Below are positions 32,935 to 44,571 of a stretch of 64,000 nucleotides of DNA, piece by piece. The notes beneath the pieces are model-generated. The model had not been told where the DNA came from. It saw only the letters and a list, made by a program, of their open reading frames with translations, and made no database searches. The stretch is from Cryptomeria japonica (lineage: Eukaryota > Streptophyta > Pinopsida > Cupressales > Cupressaceae): NCBI RefSeq assembly GCF_030272615.1, contig NC_081408.1, forward strand, positions 401,789,889 to 401,853,888, written 5' to 3'. A program made the translations under genes and the position numbers. Each line of letters begins with the position of its first letter. The stretch's first letter is position 1.

Positions 32935-34085
32935 TGATGAATACTAAGAGGGGGGGGTGAATTAGTATGCCAAAAATTACTGCACTAAAACACTTACACA
33001 GTCTAAAGATAAACCAATAAAGCAGTCTGACAGTCAAACCGGTTACCACACATGCAAACCAAAATGCGAATAAAGCATTCACCCACAAAAGCAATACAAC
33101 CATAAAACAAGATATTTGATGTGGAAACCCAATTGGGAAAAACCACGGTGAGATGAAACTCACAAGTCACTATCTGTAGAATAGAAACCAGACCGGTTAA
33201 GGTCTTACAATGTTCTTCACCAGAACAGATCCTGTTAGGAATCTCAATCTCTGTTAGGAGATAAGTCCAATTAAAGACTACCTTGTTAGAGGATTTTCAA
33301 TTCACATGTGTGAACCACCTTGTTAGAGGATTTTACAAAGGCTTTGAGGCCTACCCGGTTAAGGGCTACAGACTTGTCAAAGATGTGAGTAATCAACAAG
33401 TGTTTGATCTATCTAATAGCACAAACTGCTTGGTTAGATCCAGTATTGCTCACAGCTAATTCATTCCAGCATTACTTTAGTCTTCTCCCTCTCTCTCTCA
33501 CAGTTACAACTTGATCTTCTCAGATAAGATCGTTCTTCATTTCCACCTTAAACCCTAGCTCAACATTAACCCTTTTTGCAACAACTTAAAACCCTAGACA
33601 TGATGTCCTTTTTAAAGGAATCTGATTTCATGTCGATCCAATAGGATTACATTACAATTTCCTAGGTTCAATGAATCTAGACATACTCAGTAACATGACA
33701 CAAGAATCACCGTCAATGTGTTGGCACCGTCAAACAATCGGTGGATTGGTAACTCATCACAAAATGTCGGTCGGTAACTCATCACAGAGTATTACCGGTT
33801 CATACAAAATACCGGTTGCCAGTTTGTCAAAAATGAAGACTAGTAAGAATGTGTTGTGTCGCTTTGCTCCCTCGTACCGCTTGGGATCTATGAACCGCTT
33901 GGGGTCGACATGTCACTTCAGACTGGGAAACACATTCTGCAAAATCACTAGTCTAGAGACTAGTATACAACATACCGGTTGCAACAAATACCGGTTGAGC
34001 ACAAGCTCTTACATATAAAGGGGATCTCAATACAAGTGTGTGTCCATCAGTGACAATCACAACATAAACATAAAAAATGCCAACA
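32935..34085 (-). repeat. Element G 3' LTR
   Basis: 1,151 bp from TGATGAATACTAAG to AATGCCAACA on the plus strand, pairing with 38944-40089. It is followed by a polypurine tract on the internal side. Confidence 0.95.
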
Positions 34086-34385
34086 ATCTCCCCCTTTGGC
34101 ATTGATGGCAACACTTAGGAAAATAAAATTTTGACATCTAAGTGTTTTACAACAAAAACTTGCCATTAACAAAATTGCTCCCCCTAAGCATATACACTAT
34201 CCCTTAATCAACACAGTGTATAGCAATTTTGCATATAGAGCATAATCATCAGAGCATCTAACATATATCACAACATATATCAAATTTCAAAACAGATACA
34301 TCTCCCCCTGATATACTTCTCCCCCATATGGCAGAAGATCAAAATTTTAAAGCCAAAAAAAATATATACTTCTCCCCCTTTGCCA
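34086..34385 (-). other. Element G polypurine tracts, five copies
   Basis: Plus-strand ATCTCCCCCTTTGG next to the LTR, then GCTCCCCCTAAGC (about 34178), TCTCCCCCTGAT (34301), TCTCCCCCAT (34318) and TCTCCCCCTTTGCC (34371). In sense each reads GGGGGAG. Only the first should prime the plus strand; repetition is a Sirevirus trait. Confidence 0.8.
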
Positions 34386-34726
34386 ACAATGACAAAGTAC
34401 CACTGAAAAACCCTGTTTCCATATATATATAAAAGAGTTTATGACAATAATGAATAATACTTGTCAAAAACCACTTTATAGTCCTACAAAAATTGTTGCA
34501 TGGATAGGGACCAGGACTCAAGTAGGGAGGTTGCCACTTCCTTCTCTGTCCGCATCTAGGATACTTGTTCCTCCATGGCATCTATTGTGCTCAGTTCTTG
34601 TGTGATTGTCAGGGCATCCAGGTTTAGATAACACTTCTGAAGAATTTGTAGCTGTGGAAGTAATACCAGTTGAAGCTCTTGCAAATCCCTAGATCGTGTG
34701 CTGATCTCTTACTCCATCTTGGCTGA

Positions 34727-37700
34727 CTAGATCTGGAACCGGTGAACGGTTTGCCCATATGTTGCAAAGGAGTCATAAGGAGTCTTGAATGTGCCCAAGT
34801 AGGACTGTAAGTCCGTTTGAAGCTGTTGCTTCTTGGCTAGCACATCATCATAGAATAGATAAGGTTGACAGATTTTGCTGAGTAGCAAGTTTCCCTCATC
34901 CAAGGCATTCCTTATGTCCTTTTGATCCTTTAGCAGTTCAGTCCTAAGCTCATTCAACTTCTTCACTAGAGCAACATTAAGAGCCTTTTGGTGCTCTTTC
35001 TTTACATTGGCCTCTGCTGCTTCTTCTAGACTCTGCACCTGATCATCCACTACAGTACATAGAAGTTTGAGTTGTGCTAGTGATGATTCAGTGTTAGGAA
35101 GATTAGTACTGGGGATTAAACCAGTAAGCGTGTCTACAACCGCTTGAATAATATCTTGTTCTCTTTTCCTGCGAATGCCTTCAAGGTGCTCTTGGGCAAC
35201 CTTGATGCTCTGCATAAGCTCAGACTCACTTGCAGATTGGAGATCAATGGGGCTCAAGATAGCAGCCGGTTTGGCTTGGCTACCGATTGCCTTAGGAGTT
35301 TCCATCTGTGTGGTCTTCATTGCTTCAATTGTCTTGTTTGCTTCTTCCTTATTTTTCTTCTCCTTCTCTTCCTTCTCTTTCTCTTCTCTCTTTTTCTTCT
35401 CTTCCTCTTCCATCTTCTTCTTGTCTTCTTCTTCTTTCTGCTTCTACTCTGCTTCTACCTTCTTCTTTTGTTCTTCCTCTTCCTTCTTCTTCTTCTCTTC
35501 CGCTTCCTTCTTCTTCTCCTCTTGCGCTTCCTTCTTCTTCTTCTCTTCCTCTTCCTTCTTTTTCTTCTCCTCTTCTTCCTTCTTTCTCTTTTCTTCCTTA
35601 TCCTCTTCTTCTTTCTTTTTCCTGTCATCTTCTTGCTTCTTCTTTTCTTCATCTTTCCATTTCTCCTCTTCCTCTCTTCTCTTCTCTTCTCTTCCTCTTT
35701 CTTCTGTTTCTCATCTTCATCCTTCTTCTTTTTCTCTTCCTGTTCCTTTGCCACTTGCTGTGTGTCCTCAGCTTGTTCACCACCCTGATCAGCCTATTGC
35801 CCCTATTCTGTTCCCTTAGAAGGTATGTCCTGAGTGACATCTTCTACATCCAAGGCATCGACATCGATGGTGTCGATTGGTTCTTCCACCAGGTTTCCTT
35901 CCTCATCAAAGACCTCATCCGGTTTGGAAATAACCGGTTCCTTTTCCGCTTGGAGGTTGGCCATTCGTGCTTTGTGAGAGCTGATAGCATGGGCCATGTG
36001 CTGATGTGTATCTTTTTGTACATCATCAACTCTCCCCTCCAACAACCAGAGTCTTCTTCCCCTTGTGAAGAAGAGACCTTTATTTTGATCTAGGGCATCA
36101 AACAATTCTGAATTTGAGAGTTCGGGGAAGTACTGTGCAAAAACTTTCTCCCTAATCTCCTGTTCCTTTTCAATGGAAATGTGCCATTTATTATCCAATG
36201 CTTTAAATAATGAATCCAGTGTTTAAGATTTAATCTCTAATGGTGACCGGTCATTTTTACATAAATAAAGAATGATTTCCTGTAGTACTTCATCTTTTTC
36301 CTCACTATTGAATTCATCATAATAGTCTATTAAATCATGAAGTAACTTTCTCCTAATATTTTTTACCATTCTTTGACAATGTGTCAAAGGTTTGTAAGAG
36401 GAGATATCTATATTTACCGGTGCGGATGCTGCCGGTTCATTCTTCTTCATCTTCTTTGTCTGTGTAGCCTTCTTTGGCTGTTCATCAGACTCGGTTTCTC
36501 CGGAGTTCGGTTCATTTGCCTTAGTCTTCCTCTTTCTTTCGAAGACTTTTGCTAGTGTTACCTCTAGTTTCTTCTTTGTCGGTGACCGCTTGGTCACTCT
36601 TGGAGTTGCAATGGTAGCCGGTGTCGATGCTGCAGGCACTACCTTGGCTTTCTTAGCTGCCGGTTCTTTTCCTTTCTTTACCGATGGTTCTTCAACTAGT
36701 GCAATCCTCTCCAAGTAGGTTCCGGTCCTCTTAGCCTTAGGATCAAGAGGCGAGGCAATAAGGGTTGAATCATACCCTTCCAGCATGTCAAACATGACCT
36801 CATAGCCCATAGGCTCCACTTCCTCCATTCTAGGCTCAACAACCTCCATTAGACATTTGTCCACCTGAATAGTGAAATAGATGTCATCTTCGTATTTCTT
36901 CACTATGTCGCCTGAGATTCTTACCCTCTGACTCATATTTCTTCTGAACTCATCAAAATATTTGTTCAGTACCTCAAGGTAGCCGGTTCCAATGGCTTGC
37001 ATGCTTTCCTTTATCTGCTTGGTTATCGGTTGGTCAGGTGACCACTGGACATCTCCTACACCCAGAAAGTAGCCTTGGAAATAAAAGAACAACCCTACCA
37101 GTAGTTGTCCAAACTTAAACCTCAGTGAGTTGTCCTGCTTGATTGCCTTAAGATTTAGCAAGAGTTGCCTCTGCATGCCAGTGCATAAGTCAAAAGAAGC
37201 ATCCTCTTTTATCATTTGGTAAGCGGCATTTACCGCTGCAGCAGATACATAATTAATCCTACTAGCTGAGAATGTTCTGTATCCAATCACCATGCATGCA
37301 TATTTCACCAGATCATCCTTGATAGGATTGACTGTCATACCCCGTGAATCACTTGTTGAACCGGTGAGCTTGGTCATTTCCGTTTTGCTCACTTTTCTCA
37401 GGGCTGGCACTTCCCATGTGTTGCAGAAACCGGTGACTACATGAATTGCCTGAGGCGTGATATCATGCATCCTCTCCAGGTACATCTTGTCACCATGGAC
37501 TCTGCTCAAGATGATCCTGATGTGATCCTCTGTGAAGTCTTCCAAGAAATATACTACGTTGTGGAATTTCTTCTTCTCTATGACACTAAATTCTGGTTTG
37601 ATCCTTTTGTCCTTTCCACAAAATAGACCTAACTGAGTATGAATGGCTAAAGACCCTAGGTCTTCTATTTTGCAATCAATATAATCAAAAATTCCTTCTT

Positions 37701-37812
37701 CGACTATGACTCCAGCTGGAACTTGTGATAAAGCATTATACTTGGACTTCCTCTGAATGAAACTTTCTGACTCAATGGATGTACTTGAACTGGTATGAGA
37801 TGCGGAAGCCAT
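34727..37812 (-). pseudogene. Element G ORF B, conserved protein of unknown function
   Basis: About 1,029 codons from MASASHTSSS. Residues about 30-300 are the conserved domain shared with F and H (DYIDCKIEDLG, ILSRVHGDKMYLER, ITPQAIHVVTGF, VSKTEMTKLTGSTSDSRGM, YACMVIGYRTFSASR, FKFGQLLVGLFFYFQ, QPITKQIKESM). A Lys/Pro/Thr-rich linker follows (TKRSPTKKKLEVTLAKVFERKRKTK), then LTHCQRMVKNIRRKLLHDLIDYYDEF and a segment DNKWHISIEKEQEIREKVFAQYFPE also found in H. Near 35335-35760 is a long Glu/Lys tract, and the C-terminus (35413-34727) is helical and probably coiled coil (LKLLCTVVDDQVQSLEEAAEA). It is broken by stops at 36223, 35803 and nearby and by a frameshift in the Glu/Lys tract; the first 536 codons are open. 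I do not recognise the family. It might be a structural or nucleic-acid-binding protein, but nothing shows this. Confidence 0.75.
35335..35760 (-). repeat. Purine-rich Glu/Lys-coding tract in G ORF B
   Basis: About 425 bases that on the minus strand are almost only A and G, arranged as GAAGAAGAG/AAGAAGAAG units coding Glu and Lys runs such as EEKKKKEEEE. The plus strand gives long Leu/Ser/Phe-rich open stretches that are shadows. F and H lack this expansion. Confidence 0.85.
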
Positions 37813-38255
37813 TGAAGAGTATTTCAAGAACACAAAAAATACCTTTCAAACGCGAATTTAGGGCTTCCTGATTCTGCTTCACTTCACTCTCCGTCGGATG
37901 CCAAATCACCGCTTTGTGTTCTCCACTACCGCTTGAAAACTAGATTTGAATCTCTTTCAAGGTTATCCAATTTCTTGAAATCTAAGCTCAAATCACCTTT
38001 TCTTCACTCTGCACTTGAAAACTTTTCTTCGCTCGAAAATAGATAGTGAGAAATGATTTGAAAAATGCATTTATACATGTCTCTCACCTACTGTCATTAA
38101 TGCTCCTCTATCAGGGTGTCAACCCTAATTTGCCTTTTTACTGTTTCCGGTCTTCTGCCAAGCAATAGGTATCGCATACCAGTTAAGGTCTTTTACTGGT
38201 GTCAATCGGGGGTTCGAAAGCATTTCGCCGTTTGCTCCCCCTAAGCCTTTGAGGC

Positions 38256-38893
38256 TTAGTTTGCCGGTTTTGATATTTCCACACTAGGTGCAGAAACTGA
38301 TTCCTCTTCCAACAATATTGGTTTCTTCTTCCATGTTTTCTTCATGTCTCCTTGAACTTTTTCAACATCTATTTCTCCTTCTCGAGTGACTGGTATATCA
38401 TCAGATATACTTTTTCTGCTTCTGCAAAATCTTGCAATGTGACCCGGTTTGTTGCAGTGATAGCAAACAAGTCCAGGTGCTCTCCAAGGTCCATTGTACA
38501 TGTTTCCATTCTTCCTTCTACATGTTGCAGCAGTGTGACCATGACCATGACAGATCATACAACTTTCTCTCCATCCGGTTGCCTCTTGATGATCTTTGTC
38601 CTTTACTAGATCTTCAGCTTTTCTCCGGTTCTCAAGCTCTTGACTAAACCAAATAGTAGTCCTTCCAACTCCTTTCTCAGATTGGAGTTTGAATCATTCA
38701 TCTTATTCACTTCAACAATCATGGCTTGCATGTTAGCTTCATCTTCAGAACTACTTTCAGATAGTTCCATCAGCCTCTCTGCATGTTCTCTCCTTTTTGC
38801 TTGAGATGCCTTGTATTTGACCATAAGATCATCACAGGCTTGCTCAAACTTAGTGAGCCGTTGAGTAAGTTCCCTCAAGGTGTATTTCCCCAT
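38256..38893 (-). pseudogene. Element G ORF A: coiled coil and zinc knuckles
   Basis: Starts MGKYTLRELTQRL at 38893, 36 bases inside the primer site. The first half is helical and charged (FEQACDDLMVKYKASQAKRREHAERLMELSES, then EANMQAMIVEVNKMNDS), suggesting a coiled coil. The second half has CHGHGHTAATC (a degenerate knuckle) and CYHCNKPGHIARFC, a complete C-X2-C-X4-H-X4-C knuckle. A Lys/Trp segment KKTWKKKPILLEEES follows and the stop lies next to CTTAGGGGGAG. There is a frame change near 38590. It occupies the place of gag but lacks a recognisable capsid domain; it probably binds the element RNA. Confidence 0.75.
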
Positions 38894-38928
38894 ATCTCTT
38901 TCCAAATGGTTAAACTTATAGAAAGGTA

Positions 38929-38942
38929 GGCTCTGATACCAA
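38929..38942 (-). other. Element G primer binding site (iMet type)
   Basis: Plus-strand GGCTCTGATACCAA, complement of TTGGTATCAGAGCC, one base inside the 5' LTR. This is the standard site for initiator-methionine tRNA priming in copia elements. Confidence 0.9.
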
Positions 38943-38943
38943 T

Positions 38944-40089
38944 TGATGAATATTAAGAGGGGGGGTGAATTAGTATGCCAAAAATTACTGCACTAAAACA
39001 CTTACATAGTCTAAAGATAAACTGGTAAAGCAGTTTGACAGTTAAACCGGTTACCACACATGCAAACCAAAATGTGAATAAAGCATTCACCCACAAAAGC
39101 AATACAACCATAACACAAGATATTTGACGTGGAAACCCAACTGGGAAAAACCACGGTGAGATGGAACTCACAAGTCACTATCTATAGAATAGAAACCAGA
39201 CCGGTTAAGGTCTTACAATGTTCTTCACCAGAACAGATCTTGTTAGGAATCTCAATCCCTGTTAGGAGATAAGTCCAATTAAAGACTACCTTGTTAGAGA
39301 ATTTTTGATTCACATGTGTGAACCACCTTGTTAGAGGATTTTACAAAGGCTTTGAGGCCTACCCGATTAAGGGCTACAGACTTGTCAAAGATGTGAGTAA
39401 TCAACAAATGTTTGATCTATCTAATAGCACAAACTACTTGGTTAGATCCAGTATTGCTCACAGCTAATGCATTCTAGCATTACTTCAGTCTTCTCTCTCT
39501 CTCATAGTTACAACTTGATCTTCATAGATAAGATCGATCTTCATTTCCACCTTAAACCCTAGCTCAACATTAACCCTTTTTGCAACAACTTAAAACCCTA
39601 GACATGATGTCCTTTTTAAAGGAATCTGATTTCATGTCAGTCCAATAGGATTACATTACAATTTCCTAGGTTCAATGAATCTAGACATACTCAGTAACAG
39701 GACACAAGAATCACCGTCAATGTGTCGGCACCGTCAAACAATCGGTGGATTGGTAACTCATCACAAAATGTCGGTTGGTAACTCATCACAGAGTATAACC
39801 GGTTCATACAAAATACCCATTGTCGGTTTGTCAAAAATGAAGACTGGTAAGAATGTGTTGTGCCGCTTTGCTCCCTCGTACCGTTTGGGATCTATGAACC
39901 GCTTGGGGTCGACATGCCGCTTTAGACCAGGAAACACATTCTGCAAAATCACTAGTCTAGAGACTAGTATACAACATACCGGTTGCAACAAATACCGGTT
40001 GAGTACAAGCTCATACATATAAAGGGGATCTCAATACAAGTGTGTGTCCATCAATGACAATCACAACATAAACATAAAAAATGCCAACA
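38944..40089 (-). repeat. Element G 5' LTR
   Basis: 1,146 bp, TGATGAATATTAAG to AATGCCAACA, followed by the target duplication ATTTA. It includes the internal-side signature GAGGGGGGGTGAATTAGT shared by the copia LTRs of this window. Confidence 0.95.
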
Positions 40090-40094
40090 ATTTA

Positions 40095-40342
40095 CATGTT
40101 GGCCTAGACAAAAATAAATGCATTAAACTTTGTGACCGATCTCGCCGATCGTTGTCATGTAAACTTGCCAAATCAATCTCCTATGTCGGCCTCATATACC
40201 GATTCCTAGTTTGTCGGTTTCCCTGAATGTCGGTTGCCGAATCATGAATACTAGTGAGTACTGATTAAGTGACCAACCCAAAATGATGTGTGTTGCCATC
40301 AATGACAACACAACTAAACTAGATGAGTATCAATTGCCAACA
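40095..40342 (-). repeat. Element F 3' LTR, second part
   Basis: Continues the LTR after G (CATGTTGGCCTAGACAAAAAT, matching 55260 on) and ends GCCAACA at 40342. The two parts add to 919 bp against 922 bp for the other LTR. Confidence 0.9.
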
Positions 40343-40511
40343 ATCTCCCCCTTTGGCATTGATGGCAACACTCATGTGAAAAAATGGATTGCTGAAGTGT
40401 TGTCCCGGTTCCTCCCAAAACTGATGACCAAAATTGACCCTACTCCCCTTGAGCTATACATTACTTCTTATGTCCCTTAAAAATTTTCACATCAACCTCT
40501 CCCCCTTTGAC
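40343..40511 (-). other. Element F polypurine tracts
   Basis: Plus-strand ATCTCCCCCTTTGG directly after the LTR, with further runs at about 40442 (CTCCCCTT) and 40499 (TCTCCCCCTTTGAC). Each reads GGGGGAG or GGGGAG in sense. Confidence 0.75.
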
Positions 40512-41467
40512 ATCAATGACAAAGGTCAGGGCAAATGAGTGAAAGAAGGAAATTAAAATGTGTTTACTGGATCTAGATGTACTTGAATATATCTGGGTAA
40601 GCACCCTTAAAAAATCGTAAGTATCCCAACTGGTTTTCAATGTTCCCAAAATAGATACAAACCCATTAAGAATGTATGCATATAGTTCTTCTTCTGTTAG
40701 ATCTACCGGTGTGGGTTTATTTATCAATTCTATACTTTCCCGCTTATGAAGTAACAAAGTGTTCAATCGGGGACTAACCAATCCTCTCAACTCTCTAGCT
40801 TGCCAGATTAATCTATCCATATCTTTCTCCAAGGCTGATATCTCTAATTCTATAACCAGAAATTTGACCATCAATAGCATTGGTCAATGACTGAGTACCA
40901 TCAAAATTGTTAGCCAGATGTTCCAACTAGGCCTTTGTCTCTTTTTTTTTTAACTCCAGGTCAGCTATAATTTTTCTAGTGTTAGTACAAGACTTATATA
41001 TACAACTGCATTGATTAAGAGAATCATCAATCTTTGCTAGTTGTTCAGTCATCTTGACCTTGTCTGATGTGATCATATTGTCATAGGTGACCTTCCTAGT
41101 TGCATTGTGCCTCTCTATTAATTGTCGGTTTGATATTTTTTGAAGAGTTTGAAACTCTTTTGCAATGTGTTTTGTCAAACTCTTAAGCTTACCAGAGGGG
41201 ATATCTACTAGACTAGTGTATCCTGGAACTAGCTACTGTAGAACTGGAATGGCCTTCTCAATGACTTGCTTGTCTTATGATCCTTCCTTCCTTAACTTCT
41301 GAGCTGCAACAAACATCAATTGAAAACTGCTTAGTTGCTCAATATTCCTCTGTCCAAAATCAACTTGATCGGATGAACCAAGTGCCAACAATGAATGACT
41401 AGACTCTCCAACCTGCTGACTAGCACTGGTGGCTTCGCCACTTGGTGCAGTAACTTGCTCAACCTTA
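40512..41467 (-). pseudogene. Element F ORF B, C-terminal part
   Basis: Continues ORF B after the H insertion. Sense gives FQTLQKISNRQLIERHNATRKVTYDNMITSDKVKMTEQLAKIDDSL and LEISALEKDMDRLIWQARELRGLVSPRLNTLLL, helical and probably coiled coil, then ILGTLKTSWDTYDF, close to YLGTFKTPYDSFATY at the C-terminus of ORF B in G. The exact stop is unclear, so the left border is approximate. Frame change near 40900. Confidence 0.65.
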
Positions 41468-42665
41468 TGCTATTATTTACTAAGTTGTCATTAGTTTTAT
41501 GCCCAAAGTCATCCTATATACTCTAGTCGGTTAACACTACTGAAATATTCAGTCGGTAAGCACTAAAGCAGTCAGCTACAAAAGAAAGGAGTCACAGAGT
41601 TAAGTATACACCGAGTTGTCTATCGAGTAACGTTCTATGTCTACCGAGCAGCAAAGAAGGTATACCGAGTAATCTGAACTGAGTAGAAATGTGTTACTAG
41701 ATTCAATGAACCTAGACACATGTGTGAAAACATGTTACAAGAATCGAGGAACAGGGAACCATTATCACATAGGGAATTGCACTTCAAGATTTTGTATGAT
41801 TTTGAGGAAGTTTATCCAATGAAATAATTTCTATGATTATTCATTCGATGAATCTTGTTTGTAAGATCGAAGCATGAACTAGATCACCATCCTAGAGATC
41901 TATTTATACAGAGTGAATTGAGAATCAAAATGTGAGAGACATGTGTGATAGAAGAAGTTAAAAAGGAAAATCATAAGAGGACACATTGAGTTGTGACTAC
42001 TACGACTGACAGAGATATTCGGAGGTCACCGAGAAAGTATTCAGAGAACAGTTCAAGGGACAGAGTAAATAGAAGGGTTTATCGAGTAGATTTATTTATT
42101 ACCGAGGTATGCTATGAGCAAGGTAATTTCATATTGAGCACATAGAATCTGCTATAACATTTCAGATGTAAAGTTGCAGATATTTGTAAAGATTTTATTG
42201 AATCATTTGAGTTGTAATAGAAACCTTTAACAGGGTAAAAGACTCTAACAAAGTCTATAAATTGTAAAGCCTTTAACCAGGTGCAACGTTTTGTATAAGT
42301 GTTGTAAAATCCTTTAGCAAGGTAGATCTAAAAGATCTTGATACTCCTAACAGGGTAAGCTATCAGAAATAGCTAAACATGTAGCTCTAACCGAGCAACC
42401 TTTATTATTGCAGTAGTGAAGTTGTGGGTGCCATCCCCACCGTAGTTTTTCTCTCTAACAAAGAGTTTTTGCGTAACCAAAATATTTGTGTTATGGAGTG
42501 AAATGTGTATGAATGTTATTTCTATAATTATGTATTAGTTTTATATTATGAGATTAGTAGTTTACAATTTATGTTTATCAGTAAGATTGCTTTTGAAGAA
42601 AAGTTTTGAAGTACTGATTCACCCCTCCCCTCTCAGTACATTAGCTTTCCTAGTTGGACCTAACA
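41468..42665 (+). repeat. Element H 5' LTR
   Basis: 1,198 bp from TGCTATTATTTAC to TGGACCTAACA. Near the end it has GATTCACCCCTCCCCTCTCAGT, a signature shared by the other copia LTRs here. Confidence 0.95.
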
Positions 42666-42666
42666 A

Positions 42667-42679
42667 TTGGTATCAGAGC
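42667..42679 (+). other. Element H primer binding site (iMet type)
   Basis: TTGGTATCAGAGC one base after the LTR, the initiator-methionine tRNA complement. Confidence 0.95.
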
Positions 42680-42727
42680 TTCAATCTTGGAAAAGGGTTT
42701 AACAAACTAAAGAGAAAGATCTTAACA

Positions 42728-44049
42728 ATGGAAGGCTACAAACAATCTCGGAGGATTGTGAATTTTCAAGAAGAATTGGATCATGCTAACCAAGTGATTG
42801 CATATATGCAGAGATAAATGCAAAGATCACTGAAAGTAAGAAGAAGGTTGTCTGATGATTTACAGGACTCACAAGAGTTGGTGGAACAAATTGAAACGTC
42901 ATCTGAGAACAGTATATCAGAAGAGACTAAAGAAATGATTGGAGAACTGAAAGAAAAGAACAAAGCACTGATTGAACAGCTGAAAGCAATGAAAAGAGAA
43001 CATGAACATTTCAGCACACAGATGACTGAAAATCTTGATGCATCAAGAACAACTAAGGATAACATAAGAGACATGGAAAGGGAAAAACAACAGCTAGAAG
43101 CATTAATGTCTGAAAAGAGTGATGAAATCACAAGAATGACTGGAATTCAACATAATCTTTCTGATCAATTGGGTTATGCACATCATGAAGCAAATCTAAA
43201 AGAAAATGAGAATCAAGCATTGAAACCTGAATTATCAAGATTGACCAATGAACTTGAAGTAGAGAAGAAATCAAAAGAAACACTGAAGAAAAGTTATGAA
43301 GCATCAAGGATATTAGATGAGCAACTAAATATAAGAAGACCCAACAAAGATGCAAAGGAATCAACACTACCGAGAGAGGGGAATCATCAAAGCAAGTTGG
43401 AAACAAGGAGAACATCAAAGCAAAGAAGCCTGTCTGCAACTACTGTGGAAAACAAGGACATACTGCCAACATGTGCCAAATCAGAAAAGGTAAGCAACCG
43501 AATGTCACTAGGTCTGATGGTTATTGTTACAATTGCAATAAGTATGGTCACACATCTAAACAATGTAGGACAAAGTTTGCTAGCAATTTTCAGAAGGCAA
43601 AATTCAAAGGGTATTGCAAAAACTGTAATAGATATGGACACAATACCGAGAAGTGTTGGTTTAAGCAGAAAAACTATATGAGGTCTTCACACCGAGCAAA
43701 TACTAGAAGCTACCGAATTCATACAGATCTTAACGGACAGTATACTGCAGTACCATGGGATTACAATACAAGAATATGGTGTGAATGTTGTGGAAGATAT
43801 GGACATATAAGTACCAACTGCATGATAAGGTTTGGAATGAACCACCGAAGATCATGGAGAAATCCTGGTATGGCATACTTTCATTGTCATAAAGTTGGAC
43901 ACTTGGCTAAAGATTGCAGAGATCGACCTAGAGGAGATACTGAAGAAATAAAAATCAAACTACAGAAAATCTGGAAAAAGAAGGAAATTGAGTCAGAAAA
44001 TGAAGAAAGCACCTTACCTACCAAGTTAGGTGTATCTACTTCGAATTAA
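42728..44049 (+). pseudogene. Element H ORF A: coiled coil with five zinc knuckles
   Basis: Starts MEGYKQSRRIVNFQEELDHA. After a stop near 42815 the same frame gives a long coiled coil (ELKEKNKALIEQLKAMKREHE, MEREKQQLEALMSEKSDEI, LTNELEVEKKSKETLKKSY). After a frame change near 43370 come five knuckles: CNYCGKQGHTANMC, CYNCNKYGHTSKQC, CKNCNRYGHNTEKC, CECCGRYGHISTNC, and a fifth (YFHCHKVGHLAKDC) in which the first Cys codon reads Tyr. The tail IKLQKIWKKKEIESE matches the KKTWKKK segment of G. Retroviral nucleocapsids normally have one or two knuckles. No capsid domain was recognised. RNA packaging is the likely role, by position and by the knuckles. Confidence 0.8.
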
Positions 44050-44571
44050 TCAGTAAAGGTATGAAGGGGCTGCATTCTCTCAAGGTTAGATCTTAACAGT
44101 TCCTATTTTATCATGTACTTAATTTCAAAATCTGCATAGCTAAGATGCATTAGCAAGTTTAAAATTCTATCTAGTCTTTTGGAGTACCAGAGAAGTCGGT
44201 AAGTGCAGGTAACCTGTCTAGTCGGTAAAAGCGTAAAAAGGAAGTTAATCGGTTTAGTGGAACCGAGTGCATTTAATGTTTTCTTACCTAACCGCACAAA
44301 GCCCGATAAGGTAAAATGTGTACTTAAAGTTCTTCATGAAGTCATTTTACACTTACCAGTTATCAAAAGAGCAGAGCTAAGCAATTCAAAGGCGATCAAA
44401 CAACTCCCAAGCGAATTTCAAGGTATTTATACAGCAATCTCAAACATATTTTCAAGCCAGTTAACCGATCAATATCAGTTGTGAGCATCTGCATTATATT
44501 TACTAAGTCGAAAGCATCTTCTGGTTAGTTAAAACCCTAAGCTCTTTCGTTAGTAGAAATTGAAGTTTACA
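44050..44571 (+). other. Spacer between ORF A and ORF B in H, no gene
   Basis: About 520 bases without a recognised gene. A purine run (AAAGGTATGAAGGGG) follows the ORF A stop, in the place where F and G have CTTAGGGGGAG. It could hold a promoter or splice site for ORF B expression; none was identified. Confidence 0.5.

Larger units (their letters stand above)
32935..40089 (-). mobile_element. Element G: pol-less Sirevirus-like element, TSD ATTTA
   Basis: A complete 7.16-kb minus-strand insertion in the 3' LTR of F, flanked by ATTTA at 32930-32934 and 40090-40094. LTRs are 32935-34085 (3') and 38944-40089 (5'); by eye they are about 95% identical, mostly with transitions. Internal order: iMet primer site, ORF A, ORF B (with a long Glu/Lys tract), five polypurine tracts. 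No pol gene is present. Confidence 0.92.

Noticed and set aside
35144-36093. Long plus-strand open frames rich in Leu, Ser and Phe
   Set aside because: They are the complement of the Glu/Lys purine tract in ORF B of G; low complexity, no start context or motif.
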